64,000 nucleotides of DNA from Aureococcus anophagefferens (Eukaryota > Sar > Pelagophyceae > Pelagomonadales > Pelagomonadaceae), in assembly GCF_000186865.1 (NCBI RefSeq), contig NW_008705590.1:199534-263533 (forward strand), read 5' to 3'. Within the stretch, counting starts at the first letter, position 1. Each line of letters opens with the position of its first letter. A program made the translations under genes and the position numbers. Of the stretch, positions 48,237 to 57,092 are shown in pieces. A model generated the notes under the pieces. It was not told the origin of the DNA. It saw only the letters and a list, made by a program, of their open reading frames with translations, and did not search any database.

Positions 48237-50861
48237 ATGGGCGCGATGGGCAGCCTCGCGCTGGTCCTCCTCGCCGCGACGGCCGCCGGCGAGGTGACGC
48301 GGAATCCGACGGCGGCCATCGCCGAGGCCAAGGCCGTCCACGACGCGCGGCTCCGCAAGCACCGGGGCCTGCCCTGGCTCGAGACGAACGCCACGTCCGC
48401 CGCCGCCTTCCTCGCGTCGCGCAACGCGACCATGGAGGCGAGCCGGAGCCTGCTCCCGGCGGCCCTCGAGGAGGCGAAGCGCCTCGAGCACCGCCTGTCG
48501 CTGCCGGCGATCTCGCGGCGCTGGCCCGCTTCCTTACACGTGCGGGGGACGTTCTACATCACCGCGGCGTTCAAACTCCAGCACGACGCGGAGCAGGTGC
48601 GCCACCTCGTCGACGCGCGGAAGCTCCCGCCGGGCTTCGAGCTGCTCGCCGAGGCCTACGACCGGGAGCAGGCGCGGCTGCCGGCGACGAACGGCAGCTT
48701 CGCGCGGATGCAAATCCTGTCGGCGCCCGCGTACGACGGCCTCTACCGCATGTCCAACGCGCTCCTCCACCTCCCGGCGCCGCGGCCCTGGACCGGGCCC
48801 GTGCTCGGCGACGGGTTCCTGGAGCACGCGCAGGCCATCGAGGACGCCTACGTCGCCGAGGCCAAGACGGGAAAGCCGCCCGCGACGTATTTCGACGACT
48901 TCCTCTCGCCGGAGGCCCTCGACGAGCTCTACCATTTTTGCATGGACGCGTCGATCTGGTTCGACGTCAAGCCGGGCTACCTCGGCGCCTACTTCGACGA
49001 CGGCTTCACGGCGCCGGTCCTGCTGCGCGTCGTCGAGGAATTGCGGAGGGCGCTCCCGCGCGTCGTCGGCGACAAGGAGCTGAAGCAGGCCTGGGCCTAC
49101 AAGTACGACTCGTCGCCGACGAACGCGGGCATCAAGGTCCACGCGGACCCGGCGGCGGTGAACGTCAACTTCTGGGTCACGCCCGACGACGCGAACGAGT
49201 CCGGCGACGCCGGCGGCGGTTTGGTCGTGCACCGCACGTACCGGGGCTCCGAGGGCGACTGGAACGGCATCGAGCACGTCGAGGTCATGGAGGACCACCT
49301 CCGGCGCGCCGTGGCCAACGGCGGGCCGGAGCCGCTCCGCGTGCCCTACAAGCGGAACCGCTGCGTCGTCTTCGACTCGTCGCTGCTCCACGAGACGGAC
49401 GACTTCCGCTTCAAGCCGGGCTACCGGAACCGGCGCATCAATCTCACGTTCCTATTCGGCGAGCGGGGCCAGGGCGCCGTCTTCCGCGCCAAGGGGGAGC
49501 AGGAGAAGGGCACGCGCGTGTGCCTCGACGGCTTCTGCGGGAGCGTTCCGCTGAGCGCGCAGGGCGCGAAAGTCGCGCGGCGCGACTCCAGGGCCATCGC
49601 GAATTGCGTCGACGACAAGGTCGCGCTGGGCAAGGGGAAGCGCGACGGCGAGACCATGTTCCTCTGCCTCGGGCAGCAGCTCCACGTGAGGGGCGACGGC
49701 GGTGGGGCGGTCGCGGCGCTGCGCGCGGGCCTGGCCGCGGGCGCGAACCGCTGCGGCAAGGCGCCCGCCGCGTCCGAGCCCGAGTGGCGCGCCTGCGGCA
49801 GCCTGGCCACGATTTTGCAGGACCGCACGGCGGCGTCCGCGGCCTTTTACGCCGACGCGCTCCCCGACGTCTTCCGATGGTACCGCCACACGTACTACGT
49901 CGACGACGCGCAGCTCTGCGAGCTCACGACGCCGGAGCTCGACCGCTGGGCCGGCGCGGGCGCGCCGACGCTCCTCGTCCACGTGCCGCGGACGTCCGGG
50001 ACGACGCTGCGCGCGCTCTACGCGGCGCTCCTCGGCGCGTCGGCCCTCGCGCCCTCCCGCCACTTCACCGCGGCCCAGCTCCGGCGCTGCGGGGGGCTGC
50101 GGAACACCACGACCGTCGCCGTCGTCCGCGACCCCTGGGCGCGGGCCTACAGCTCCTGGACGCATCTGCGCAAGGTCGCGCAGATCTCGGAGCACAACAG
50201 CGACCGCTTCTTCGGCACCTGGCTCCACGAGTTCGAGACCTTCTCCGCCTTCGCGGAGACGGGCGGCCTCGCCGTCGCCGCGAAGATGTGCCCCCACTTC
50301 TTCCCCGCGCTCGACTACGTCGCGGACCCGAAGACGGGCGACGTCCTCGTCGACGAGATCCACCTCTTCGAGCAGCTCCACGCGGGCGACAAGACGAACC
50401 TCGTGCCCCTGCTCGCCGCGACGGGGCTCTTGGGCGTCGCGAGGCGGAAGAACGTGTCCGCGTCCTTCGCGGACAAGGTCCGGCCCCGGGGCGGCCAGGG
50501 GCCCCGGCGCCACTGCAAGCACTACACGCGCCGCGCGGCGGACGTCGTCGCGGAGATCTACGCCGACGACATCAGCGCCTTCGACTACGAGTTCACCTGC
50601 CGCCAGGAGGACTTCTCCCTCTACGAGACGCACGCCAAGTCGTCGCTGACGCTCCACGGCCGCGACCGCGCCGCCGAGGCCGCGAGCCGCCGCGCCGCGG
50701 CGACGATCCTCGCCGCGAAGCGCCGCAGCGCCGCGGCCGAGAACGCGACGGCGCCCGCGCCGCGGGAACTCACCCCGCCGGCGATCCCGCGCGCGCCGCC
50801 GCGGCGCGACGGCGGGCTCCTCCGCGCGTTCGTCGGCGACCGGGGGAGCGTCCGCATCTAA
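48237..50861 (+). CDS. 2OG-Fe(II) dioxygenase / sulfotransferase fusion, secretory
   Basis: An 874-residue single-exon protein with a signal peptide (MGAMGSLALVLLAATAAGEV). The first half contains a 2-oxoglutarate dioxygenase core of the prolyl-4-hydroxylase type: HxD at residues 302-304 (IKVHADPAAVNVNFWV), the distal His ~385 (SSLLHETDDFRF) and the Arg-containing strand ~398 (NRRINLTFLFG). The second half is a Golgi-type sulfotransferase: the PAPS 5'-phosphosulfate loop HVPRTSGTTLRALY (~584), the 3'-phosphate strand VAVVRDPWARAYSSW (~630) and a basic C-terminal region. One secretory protein could therefore hydroxylate and sulfate the same glycan or glycoprotein (inference). A second ATG nine bases downstream is equally possible. 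Confidence 0.85.
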   Translation: MGAMGSLALVLLAATAAGEVTRNPTAAIAEAKAVHDARLRKHRGLPWLETNATSAAAFLASRNATMEASRSLLPAALEEAKRLEHRLSLPAISRRWPASLHVRGTFYITAAFKLQHDAEQVRHLVDARKLPPGFELLAEAYDREQARLPATNGSFARMQILSAPAYDGLYRMSNALLHLPAPRPWTGPVLGDGFLEHAQAIEDAYVAEAKTGKPPATYFDDFLSPEALDELYHFCMDASIWFDVKPGYLGAYFDDGFTAPVLLRVVEELRRALPRVVGDKELKQAWAYKYDSSPTNAGIKVHADPAAVNVNFWVTPDDANESGDAGGGLVVHRTYRGSEGDWNGIEHVEVMEDHLRRAVANGGPEPLRVPYKRNRCVVFDSSLLHETDDFRFKPGYRNRRINLTFLFGERGQGAVFRAKGEQEKGTRVCLDGFCGSVPLSAQGAKVARRDSRAIANCVDDKVALGKGKRDGETMFLCLGQQLHVRGDGGGAVAALRAGLAAGANRCGKAPAASEPEWRACGSLATILQDRTAASAAFYADALPDVFRWYRHTYYVDDAQLCELTTPELDRWAGAGAPTLLVHVPRTSGTTLRALYAALLGASALAPSRHFTAAQLRRCGGLRNTTTVAVVRDPWARAYSSWTHLRKVAQISEHNSDRFFGTWLHEFETFSAFAETGGLAVAAKMCPHFFPALDYVADPKTGDVLVDEIHLFEQLHAGDKTNLVPLLAATGLLGVARRKNVSASFADKVRPRGGQGPRRHCKHYTRRAADVVAEIYADDISAFDYEFTCRQEDFSLYETHAKSSLTLHGRDRAAEAASRRAAATILAAKRRSAAAENATAPAPRELTPPAIPRAPPRRDGGLLRAFVGDRGSVRI

Positions 50862-50869
50862 AAACTGTG

Positions 50870-51937
50870 TTAGGTCGCTTCGTGCGTCCCCGCGACGTCG
50901 ACGACGAGCTTGCCGACGGTGCGCCGGCCGCGGAGCGTGTCGAAGGCCTCGCGGCAGCCGGCGTCGGTGAAGGGCAGGACGGCCTGGACCTTGACCTTGA
51001 GCTCGCCCTTGTCCGCCAAGGCCGCGAGCGCCTCGAGCGCGGAAGCGGCGAACGGCATCTTGATCCAGAAGAGCTCCATCGACCCGAACAGGTTGACCCT
51101 CGCGACGCGCTTGAGGCCCGCCTTGAGCCAGTCCTTCGTCGCCCCGCCGAAGACGACGTAGGACCCGCCCGCGGCGACGGCGCCCTCGAGCTTGGCGTGG
51201 TAGCCCGCGCCGCTGTCCCGCGCGTCCGCGGAGCTCACGCAGTCAAAAATAATATCGAAGGGCGCCTCCTGTTTGATCGCGTCGAAGACGTCGCCCGCCG
51301 CGTAGTCGAGGACGACGTCCGCGCCGAGGCCCGCGACGAAGTCGACGTTGCGCGACGAGCAGACGCCGACGACGCGCGCGCCCCGCGCCTTCGCGACCTG
51401 GACCGCCGCGTGGCCCACGCCGCCGGACGCGCCGACGACGAGCACGCTGTGGCCCGCGGCGAGGCCGTGCTGCTGGAAGGCCTGGAGCGCCGTCGTGCCG
51501 ACGAGGGGCAGCGCCGCGGCCTCGACGTGGCTCAGCGACTTCGGCTTCCGGCAGATCTGGTCGACCGGCGCCCGCACGCGCTCCGCGAGCGACCCCTTCA
51601 TGGGGCCCCGGAGCACGGACGCCGGGTCCGCGGCGAAGCCGTAGACCTCGTCGCCCGCCTCGTAGCCGGAGCCCTTTGGCGCGTCGACGACGACGCCCGA
51701 GAAGTCGAAGCACGGCGTCGACCCGTCGACGCGCCGCGCGGCCCAGCCCATCCACGACTCGGGCACCTTGTCGCCGACGAGGTACTTGGCGTCGACGGGG
51801 TTCACGCCCGCGGCGACGACGTCGCAGAGGATCGCGCCGCGCCGGTAGAAGGTCTTCGCAGACGAGCCCGTCGGCGCGGCGAGCGTCGTGAGCTTGATGC
51901 CCGACGGCGCCAGCGCATCGTAGACGGCGCAGCGCAT
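50870..51937 (-). CDS. Zinc-independent MDR-family oxidoreductase (quinone reductase/RTN4IP1-like)
   Basis: A 355-residue single-exon protein of the medium-chain dehydrogenase/reductase superfamily. The N-terminal GroES-like half reads DVVAAGVNPVDAKYLVGD, then FDFSGVVV and GDEVYGFA. The Rossmann half has the nucleotide loop SVLVVGASGGVGHAAVQVAK (~166) and GARVVGVCSSRN. Zinc-ligand Cys/His residues are absent, as in quinone oxidoreductases. It has an RTN4IP1-like insertion with FDIIFDCVSSADARDSGAGY. NADPH-dependent reduction of a quinone or enone is likely; the substrate is unknown. No targeting peptide is evident. Confidence 0.85.
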   Translation of the reverse strand: MRCAVYDALAPSGIKLTTLAAPTGSSAKTFYRRGAILCDVVAAGVNPVDAKYLVGDKVPESWMGWAARRVDGSTPCFDFSGVVVDAPKGSGYEAGDEVYGFAADPASVLRGPMKGSLAERVRAPVDQICRKPKSLSHVEAAALPLVGTTALQAFQQHGLAAGHSVLVVGASGGVGHAAVQVAKARGARVVGVCSSRNVDFVAGLGADVVLDYAAGDVFDAIKQEAPFDIIFDCVSSADARDSGAGYHAKLEGAVAAGGSYVVFGGATKDWLKAGLKRVARVNLFGSMELFWIKMPFAASALEALAALADKGELKVKVQAVLPFTDAGCREAFDTLRGRRTVGKLVVDVAGTHEAT

Positions 51938-52225
51938 CGACGGATGCTGTGCGATTCTAGCGGTGCGTCGTGCTGCAGCGCGAGTTGGTCACTAGCGGTG
52001 CGTCGTTCTGCAGCGCGCTTGATCACGCCTCCATGCTCCGGTTCACTGGCACCGATTGTTGAACACGATGTTGAAGTCGACATTGAACTCACTTGCCGAC
52101 ACACTCCTCTCTCTCTACTAGAGTCTCTAGAGTGCTCATTAGACGAGCTGGCCCGCCGGCGCGCCGCCTTGGGCGGGCGGCGGGCGCTGGGCCCTCTAAA
52201 GCCGCACCGGACCTTCTCCAAAAAC
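51938..52225. promoter_or_regulatory. Spacer with 35 bp tandem repeat and TTGAA-rich element
   Basis: Two copies of a 35 bp unit (CTAGCGGTGCGTCGTGCTGC...) lie at 51957-51991 and 51992-52026, with a few differences. Downstream, near 52059-52092, three TTGAA cores occur in a row (GTTGAACACGATGTTGAAGT, then CATTGAAC). A CT-rich tract follows near 52105. It lies upstream of the MDR gene and downstream of the GNT-I gene. Confidence 0.6.
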
Positions 52226-53417
52226 TTAGACCCGCGCGTAGTCGGCGCCGCCCATGTAGGCGCGGATCTGCTCCATGTGGGGCGCGAGGAACACGGTCGT
52301 GGGCCCGCGGCGGAAGGCGACGACGCCGCGGTACGCGCCGCGGGGCACGCCGGCCTTCTCGTTGTCCATGACGCCGAGCTTCTTCGCGAGCGCCGGGAAG
52401 CTCCGCGGCCCCCGCGCGGCGACGCCGTCGTAGACGACGCGCGCCGACGCCGGCCTGGCGCCGTCGATCTGCGCGACGTCGGCCTGCGGCGCGGCCGCGA
52501 GGTCCGCGAGGAGCTTCGCGTCCGCGGCGTCGGCCGCCGCGTAGCGCAGGTCGAAGGGCCGCGGTGGCCCCGGCGCGAGCAGGATGTTCGCGAGGAAGGA
52601 GCCGTACTGGTTGTTCGACGTGCCCGTGCGCGAGGCGACGTGGAACGTGCGGCAGACCGCGGGCCGCAGGATCTGCCGGTTCTTGCGCTGCGCGGGCTCC
52701 CGGAGCCAGTCGTCCCAGTAGGCCTCGGGCCACTTCGGCGCGAGCTCGGCCCAGACGTCGGCCGTGATCATCCAGCCGAGGCCCCCGAAGAAGTCGGACC
52801 GCACGACGGCCGACGCGTCCAGCGCGACGTCGACGCGGCCCCTGACGCCGTTGTCGTTCCACGCGGACGCGGCCAGCAGCGTCGCGTCGCCGTCGAGCGC
52901 GGGCGCGACGGCCGCGAAGAAGTCGAAGAAGTCGGGCGCGACCTCGAGATCCTCCTCGAGCACGATGACCCGCCGCGTCGCGTCGTCGAACGCGTCGGCG
53001 AAGGCCGCGCCGAAGTGGCGCGCGAGCTTGTGGTAGCCGTCGCCGCCGCCCGTTTGGTCGTGGACGACGACGCGCATCGGCGCGAGCGCGGGGCCGCACT
53101 TCTTCGCGAGGTAGCTCTGCGCGGCTAAAATCTCCTCCTTGGCCTCGCGCCAGCGCGGCGTCTCGCGGCCGCCGTCCTGGGACACGACGACGCGCGGCCC
53201 GAGCCCGCAGGGGTGGTGTCGGAGCACGCTGCCGAGCGACCGCCGCAGGCTCTCGGCGCGCTCGAACGCGATGACGAGCAGCACCGTGTCGGCGCCGAGC
53301 TTCGGCGTAGCGGTGGCGGCGGCGGCGGCGGCGACGACGGGTCGCGGCGTCGGTCGCGGCGTCGGCCGCGCCGTCCGCGGTGGCGGCGGGTTTGGTTGTG
53401 GCGTCCTGGTCTCCGCG
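52226..53417 (-). CDS. GNT-I (MGAT1-like) N-acetylglucosaminyltransferase, N-terminus lost at gap
   Basis: GT13-family alpha-1,3-mannosyl-glycoprotein 2-beta-N-acetylglucosaminyltransferase, ~370 residues of catalytic domain visible. Motifs in order: ADTVLLVIAFERAESLRRSL, VVVSQDGG, RRVIVLEEDLEVAPDFFDFF (the EED metal-binding motif), LLAASAWNDNG, GGLGWMITADVWAEL, EAYWDDWLR, then CRTFHVASRTGTSNNQY. GNT-I starts complex N-glycan synthesis in the medial Golgi. Upstream of the domain is a Thr/Pro/Ala-rich stem that runs into the 50-N gap at 53418; the membrane anchor and start codon should lie in or beyond it. A frame continues past the gap to ~53680 but is not trustworthy. Confidence 0.88.
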
Positions 53418-53467
53418 NNNNNNNNNNNNNNNNNNNNNNNNNNNNNNNNNNNNNNNNNNNNNNNNNN
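53418..53467. other. Assembly gap (50 N)
   Basis: Interrupts the 5' part of the GNT-I gene. Probably a fixed-size placeholder. Confidence 0.98.
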
Positions 53468-53961
53468 GGCGTCCGCGCGTCGCGCTGCGCTCGAAGCGGC
53501 GGCCCAGCGCCTGCCCGATTGAGAGAGCCGGCCGGCCGGGGGTACTTGGCGCGTCGCCGGAGGCTCTAGCCGGACGCCTCCTGGAAGGCCTCCAGAGCAA
53601 CTTCCAGAACCACCACGAAGACGCACCCCCCCCCCCACACACCACGAGCAGCCCCCACAAAGACCCCACAAAGGCCCCACAACTCATCCCACGACCGACC
53701 CCCGACGCCGCGCCGAGACACGAGAAGACAAGGAAAAGGTGGTGTACGAGAGGGTCCTTTTGCCGGCGCCCCGCGGTGTTGTTTTTTTCGCGGGGCGGCG
53801 GGGCCGACGAGCGGTGCTCGTTTGGGTTCAATTGGGTCGCGTCGCGGGGTGGGCGGCGCGACGGGCCGGGAGGGTCCTCCCGGCGCGCCGCGCCGCGCTT
53901 TCGAGGCGGGGTGGTTCGAGGGTTCGACGAGGTTTCGGAGCTTCGGGGCGGCGGCGGGCGC
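53468..53961. other. Low-complexity spacer, possible GNT-I 5' end
   Basis: It contains a C-rich stretch (about 53620-53700, with poly-C and CCCCACAA repeats) and G-rich sequence near the next gene. No coding region can be supported. It probably holds the missing GNT-I start and both genes' untranslated regions. Confidence 0.4.
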
Positions 53962-54912
53962 TCAGCCGACGACGCGGACGGGGGCCGGGCGGCGGTCGGG
54001 CGAGCCCCCTCGGTCGTCGTCGCCGCCGTCGTCGTCGCCGTCGCACGACGAGTCGTCGCGGAGGCCGAGCGACCACTGCTCCATGGGCGCGTCGTCCTCG
54101 TCGGAGAGCGTCTCGAGGGAGGGCTCGCGGTGGGCGATGGAGGAGGGCATGATGAGGGACGTGGACGTGACGCCCATCTCGCGGCGGCGGCCGAGCTCCG
54201 AGTGCACGAATTTGCTGTAGTCGGACGACCGGTACCAGATGCGGTTCTTCTCCTCCGAGGGGAGCGCCGTGAGGGACTCGGAGCGCACCATGGTCACGGT
54301 CGTGTGGAAGGAGACGCTCTTGCGGATCTTCGGCGCCGCGCCGCGCGACCGCGCGCGCTCGAGCGCGTCAGTGACGTCGTCGGCGGCCGAGCCGTGGTAG
54401 CGCTTCGCCTCCGGCGAGTCGGCGTCGTCCATGTCCTCGTCGAAGGTCTGGGACGAGGGGCCGGAGCTGTCGGAGAGGGAGCTCGAGCCCGCGGACTCGT
54501 CGAAGGCGCTGACGCCGTAGTCGCGCCCGCCGGGCCTCCCGCCGCGCGCCCACGACGGCTCGCTGTGGCTCCGCTTGAGCACGCCCCGGGGGCAGCGCGG
54601 CGCCGGCGCCTGGTCCGGCAGCTCCATGACGCTGTCGGGCGACCGGTCGCGGTCCTCGCGCTCGCAGCTCCGGTCCCGCTGCGGCGCCGGCGCGCCGCCG
54701 GCCGCCTCGTCGAAGCGGTCCGCGGCGCGGCACCGCGGGGGGACGTAGGCGCCGCCGCCCGGGGCGGGGTGGCGCGGCTCGCTCTCCAGGGAGCACTTGG
54801 GCGGCGCCGCGTTGCTTTGAAAGTCCATCTCGTCGGCGAGATGCTCCGCTTGTCTCTGTTGAACGAAAGAGCTGCCGATTTGGTTTCCCATGGGCGTGAC
54901 CACTGCAACCAT
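53962..54912 (-). CDS. Disordered regulatory-type protein with a conserved VSF...WYRSSDY box
   Basis: A 316-residue single-exon protein, mostly Ser, Asp, Arg and Pro and probably disordered. The only conserved-looking part is ~residues 215-265: RKSVSFHTTVTMVRSESL, then EEKNRIWYRSSDYSKFVHSE. A VSF-x-x-x-V strand followed by W(Y/F)-x-x-x-D/E-(Y/F) is a short motif I recall from many uncharacterised stramenopile proteins. Several Ser-rich acidic tracts (SSSLSDSSGPSSQTFDED, ETLSDEDD) and RSHSEP look like kinase sites. The tail is poly-Asp then RRPAPVRVVG. The start is the ATG giving MVAVVTPMGNQIGSSF; the frame is open further upstream. Confidence 0.55.
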   Translation of the reverse strand: MVAVVTPMGNQIGSSFVQQRQAEHLADEMDFQSNAAPPKCSLESEPRHPAPGGGAYVPPRCRAADRFDEAAGGAPAPQRDRSCEREDRDRSPDSVMELPDQAPAPRCPRGVLKRSHSEPSWARGGRPGGRDYGVSAFDESAGSSSLSDSSGPSSQTFDEDMDDADSPEAKRYHGSAADDVTDALERARSRGAAPKIRKSVSFHTTVTMVRSESLTALPSEEKNRIWYRSSDYSKFVHSELGRRREMGVTSTSLIMPSSIAHREPSLETLSDEDDAPMEQWSLGLRDDSSCDGDDDGGDDDRGGSPDRRPAPVRVVG

Positions 54913-55467
54913 GCAATGGCGAGGCTCTTGGGATTGCAAGCGTGCAACTGAGGCCGATTCCGAGTAAGGCGCTGCTTGATGTCGACGACGCGGGTTGTCG
55001 GTGCTCTGATGTACGTGTGGGACGCGACTGCTACGTTGATGACAAGGACCAAATAACACTAACCCTAATGTTCCGCCGGGGTCAGCTCCCTGGAGGACGC
55101 ATATTTCGCGTGAGTGCGAACCCGTGGGAGGAGACATAGATCAAAACGCGCGGTGCGTTCGCGTCGATATAGTCGGGTGCGCGCGACCGAAGCCGACCGA
55201 AGCCGCGGCCGCGGCGCGCCGTTGCCCTCCTCGCCCGACGCAAACGCCTGTACAACGGTAGAAATACACGATGCCGTCCCCGATCACCAGCCTGCGCCCC
55301 TCTGCACGCATCCCCGAGCGAGCCCGGGGCGTCCATCGCGCCGCCCCATGTCCGGAGCTCGTGCCCCCAGGGGAAACGTCGATTGGGCCGGCCCGAAGAC
55401 GTCCGAAGAGCGCATGGTGGGCTGCTCCGAAGAGCGCATGGTGGGCTGCTACAAGTAGCCCCGAAGG
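54913..55467. other. Spacer between the disordered gene and the TBC gene
   Basis: It holds the divergent promoters of both genes. Visible items: AT-richer sequence with CTTGATGTCGACGACG near 54977 and ACGTTGATGACAAGG near 55032, a CTAACCCTAA stretch near 55050 that is too short to be telomeric, and the tandem repeat at 55403-55450. No gene is supported. Confidence 0.45.
55403..55450 (+). repeat. Perfect 24 bp tandem duplication upstream of the TBC gene
   Basis: Two identical copies of CCGAAGAGCGCATGGTGGGC+TGCT end 18 bp before the TBC start codon. Each contains an upstream ATG (frame closed by a nearby TAG), so they may affect translation if transcribed. Confidence 0.85.
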
Positions 55468-56963
55468 ATGGAGACGCCCACGAGGAAGACCCCCGGGATC
55501 CGCGCGCGCGAGCTCTACGAGTCGGGCACCATCGACGGGGCCCAGTACGAGGCCATCGTCTCCGCGGACCGGCGGTTCCAGAAGGAGGAGGCGCGCTGGC
55601 AGGCCGAGGTCGAGGCCCACTACGGCGCGGCGCCGCCGGCGGCGGACTGGACGCTCTGCGGCGGCGGCACGGTCGACGCGGCCTACCCGCCGGGCCCGCC
55701 GCCGCTGATGGTGCCCGTCGCCGTCCAGGAGAACGCCTACGTCTCCGGCAAGGGCTGGAAGCACGGCTGCGAGGCTTTCCGGCGTCGGAAGAAACAAACG
55801 GAAAAGAACACCGAACTACCCCCGCAGGCGAGGCCAACGACGCGCCGCACCCCGACGTCGTCGCCGTGCCCGTGGCGTCGCTCGGCGGGTCCGACGCCGC
55901 GGTCCGCGACGCCGCGGCGGCCGCGGACCGCGAGGCGCGGCACGACGCGCGGCTCGCGGGGCTCTGGCGCGCGGAGCTCGAGAGCGGCTGCGACCTCGCC
56001 ACGAGCCGGCTCTGCCGGGTCCACGAGCGGCCCCGCGCGGGCGTGCCCGCGGCCGCGCGCGCGGCCGCGTGGCGCGAGCTCTTCCTCAAGGACCGGCTCC
56101 ACATCACGCGGGATCTCTACGGCATCCTCAAGGACAAGGCGCGCGCCGCCATGCGCCGCGCCGAGCGCGAGGCGCCGGACGACGACGGCGACGAGGGCGC
56201 GCGCGAGTCCGTCGCGTTCCACGGGCGCGAGAAGTCGCTCGAGCTCCTCGCGCTCGACGTGCCGCGGACGCTCGCGCGCTTCGGGAACCAGAACGCCGGG
56301 TCGCCGGGCGAGCTCGGCGACGCGCTCACGGAGGTGCTCCGGGCCTACGTGCTCCACCGGCCCGACGTCGGCTACGTCCAGGGCATGTCGTATCTCGCTG
56401 CGGTCCTCGTCCTCGCGCTGAAGGGCGACCCCTTCGACGCCTTCGTCGCCCTGGCGAACATGCTCCAGCGGCCCTTCTTCTTCGACTTCTACCGGCTGGA
56501 CTCGCGCGACGTCAAAGCGCGAGTCGGCGTCTTCGACGACGTCTTCGACGCGGCGCGGCCCGCGCTGCGGCGCCGCTTCGCGGGCCTCGGCCTCGACTCG
56601 GGCGTCTTCCTCCTGGACTGGGCCCTGACGCTCTTCGCGAGCGTCCTCGAGGGCGGCGTGCTGCACCACGTCTGGGAGTGCTTCCTCATCGGCGGGCCGC
56701 CGTTCTTCGTCCGCTGCGCGCTGGCCATCCTCGCGGTCCTCGAGCCCGAGCTCCTCGCCGCCCCGGAGATCCCCGACGTGCTCGACGTCCTGCGCAAGCG
56801 GCCGGGGCGCATCGACGACGCGACGCTCTTCCGCGCGGTCGCGCGCGTCGCCGTGTCGCCGGAGGCGCACGCGGCGCTCCTCGCGGGCCGCCGCGAGAAG
56901 CCCCGGCCCCCGGGCGCGCCGCCGGCGCCGGCGCCCTGCCGCTTCGGCTGCGCGCCCATGTAA
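55468..56963 (+). CDS. TBC-domain Rab GTPase-activating protein
   Basis: Two exons (55468-55783 and 55828-56963) with a 44 bp GT-AG phase-1 intron, 483 residues. The TBC domain spans ~residues 165-430. It has the arginine finger in LLALDVPRTLARFGNQ (~250) and the glutamine finger in PDVGYVQGMSYLAAVLVLAL (~288), both intact, then FVALANMLQRPFFFDFYRLD and SGVFLLDWALTLFASVLEGG, VWECFLIGG. It should accelerate GTP hydrolysis by a Rab protein in membrane traffic; the partner is unknown. The first ~120 residues have no recognised domain. The C-terminus PAPCRFGCAPM is Cys-containing but is not a standard CaaX box. Confidence 0.87.
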
Positions 56964-57092
56964 GCTTCCGGAGCTCCTCGGCACGTCTCGAGGGCATTTC
57001 GCCACGGGAGGGCATTCGCGAGACGAGCTCGGCCCTCTCCGGGCGCGAATATCCAGTCGTCGTCAATTTGAGCTCAAGTGCCTGTTCTGGGT

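Noticed and set aside
53739..54951. Plus-strand frame over the disordered-protein gene
   Set aside because: Runs through the N gap and is Arg/Ala/Val-rich. The minus-strand frame has varied codons, Ser/Asp motifs and a sensible start.
55045..55065. CTAACCCTAA-like sequence as an interstitial telomere
   Set aside because: Barely one and a half repeat units, not a tandem array.
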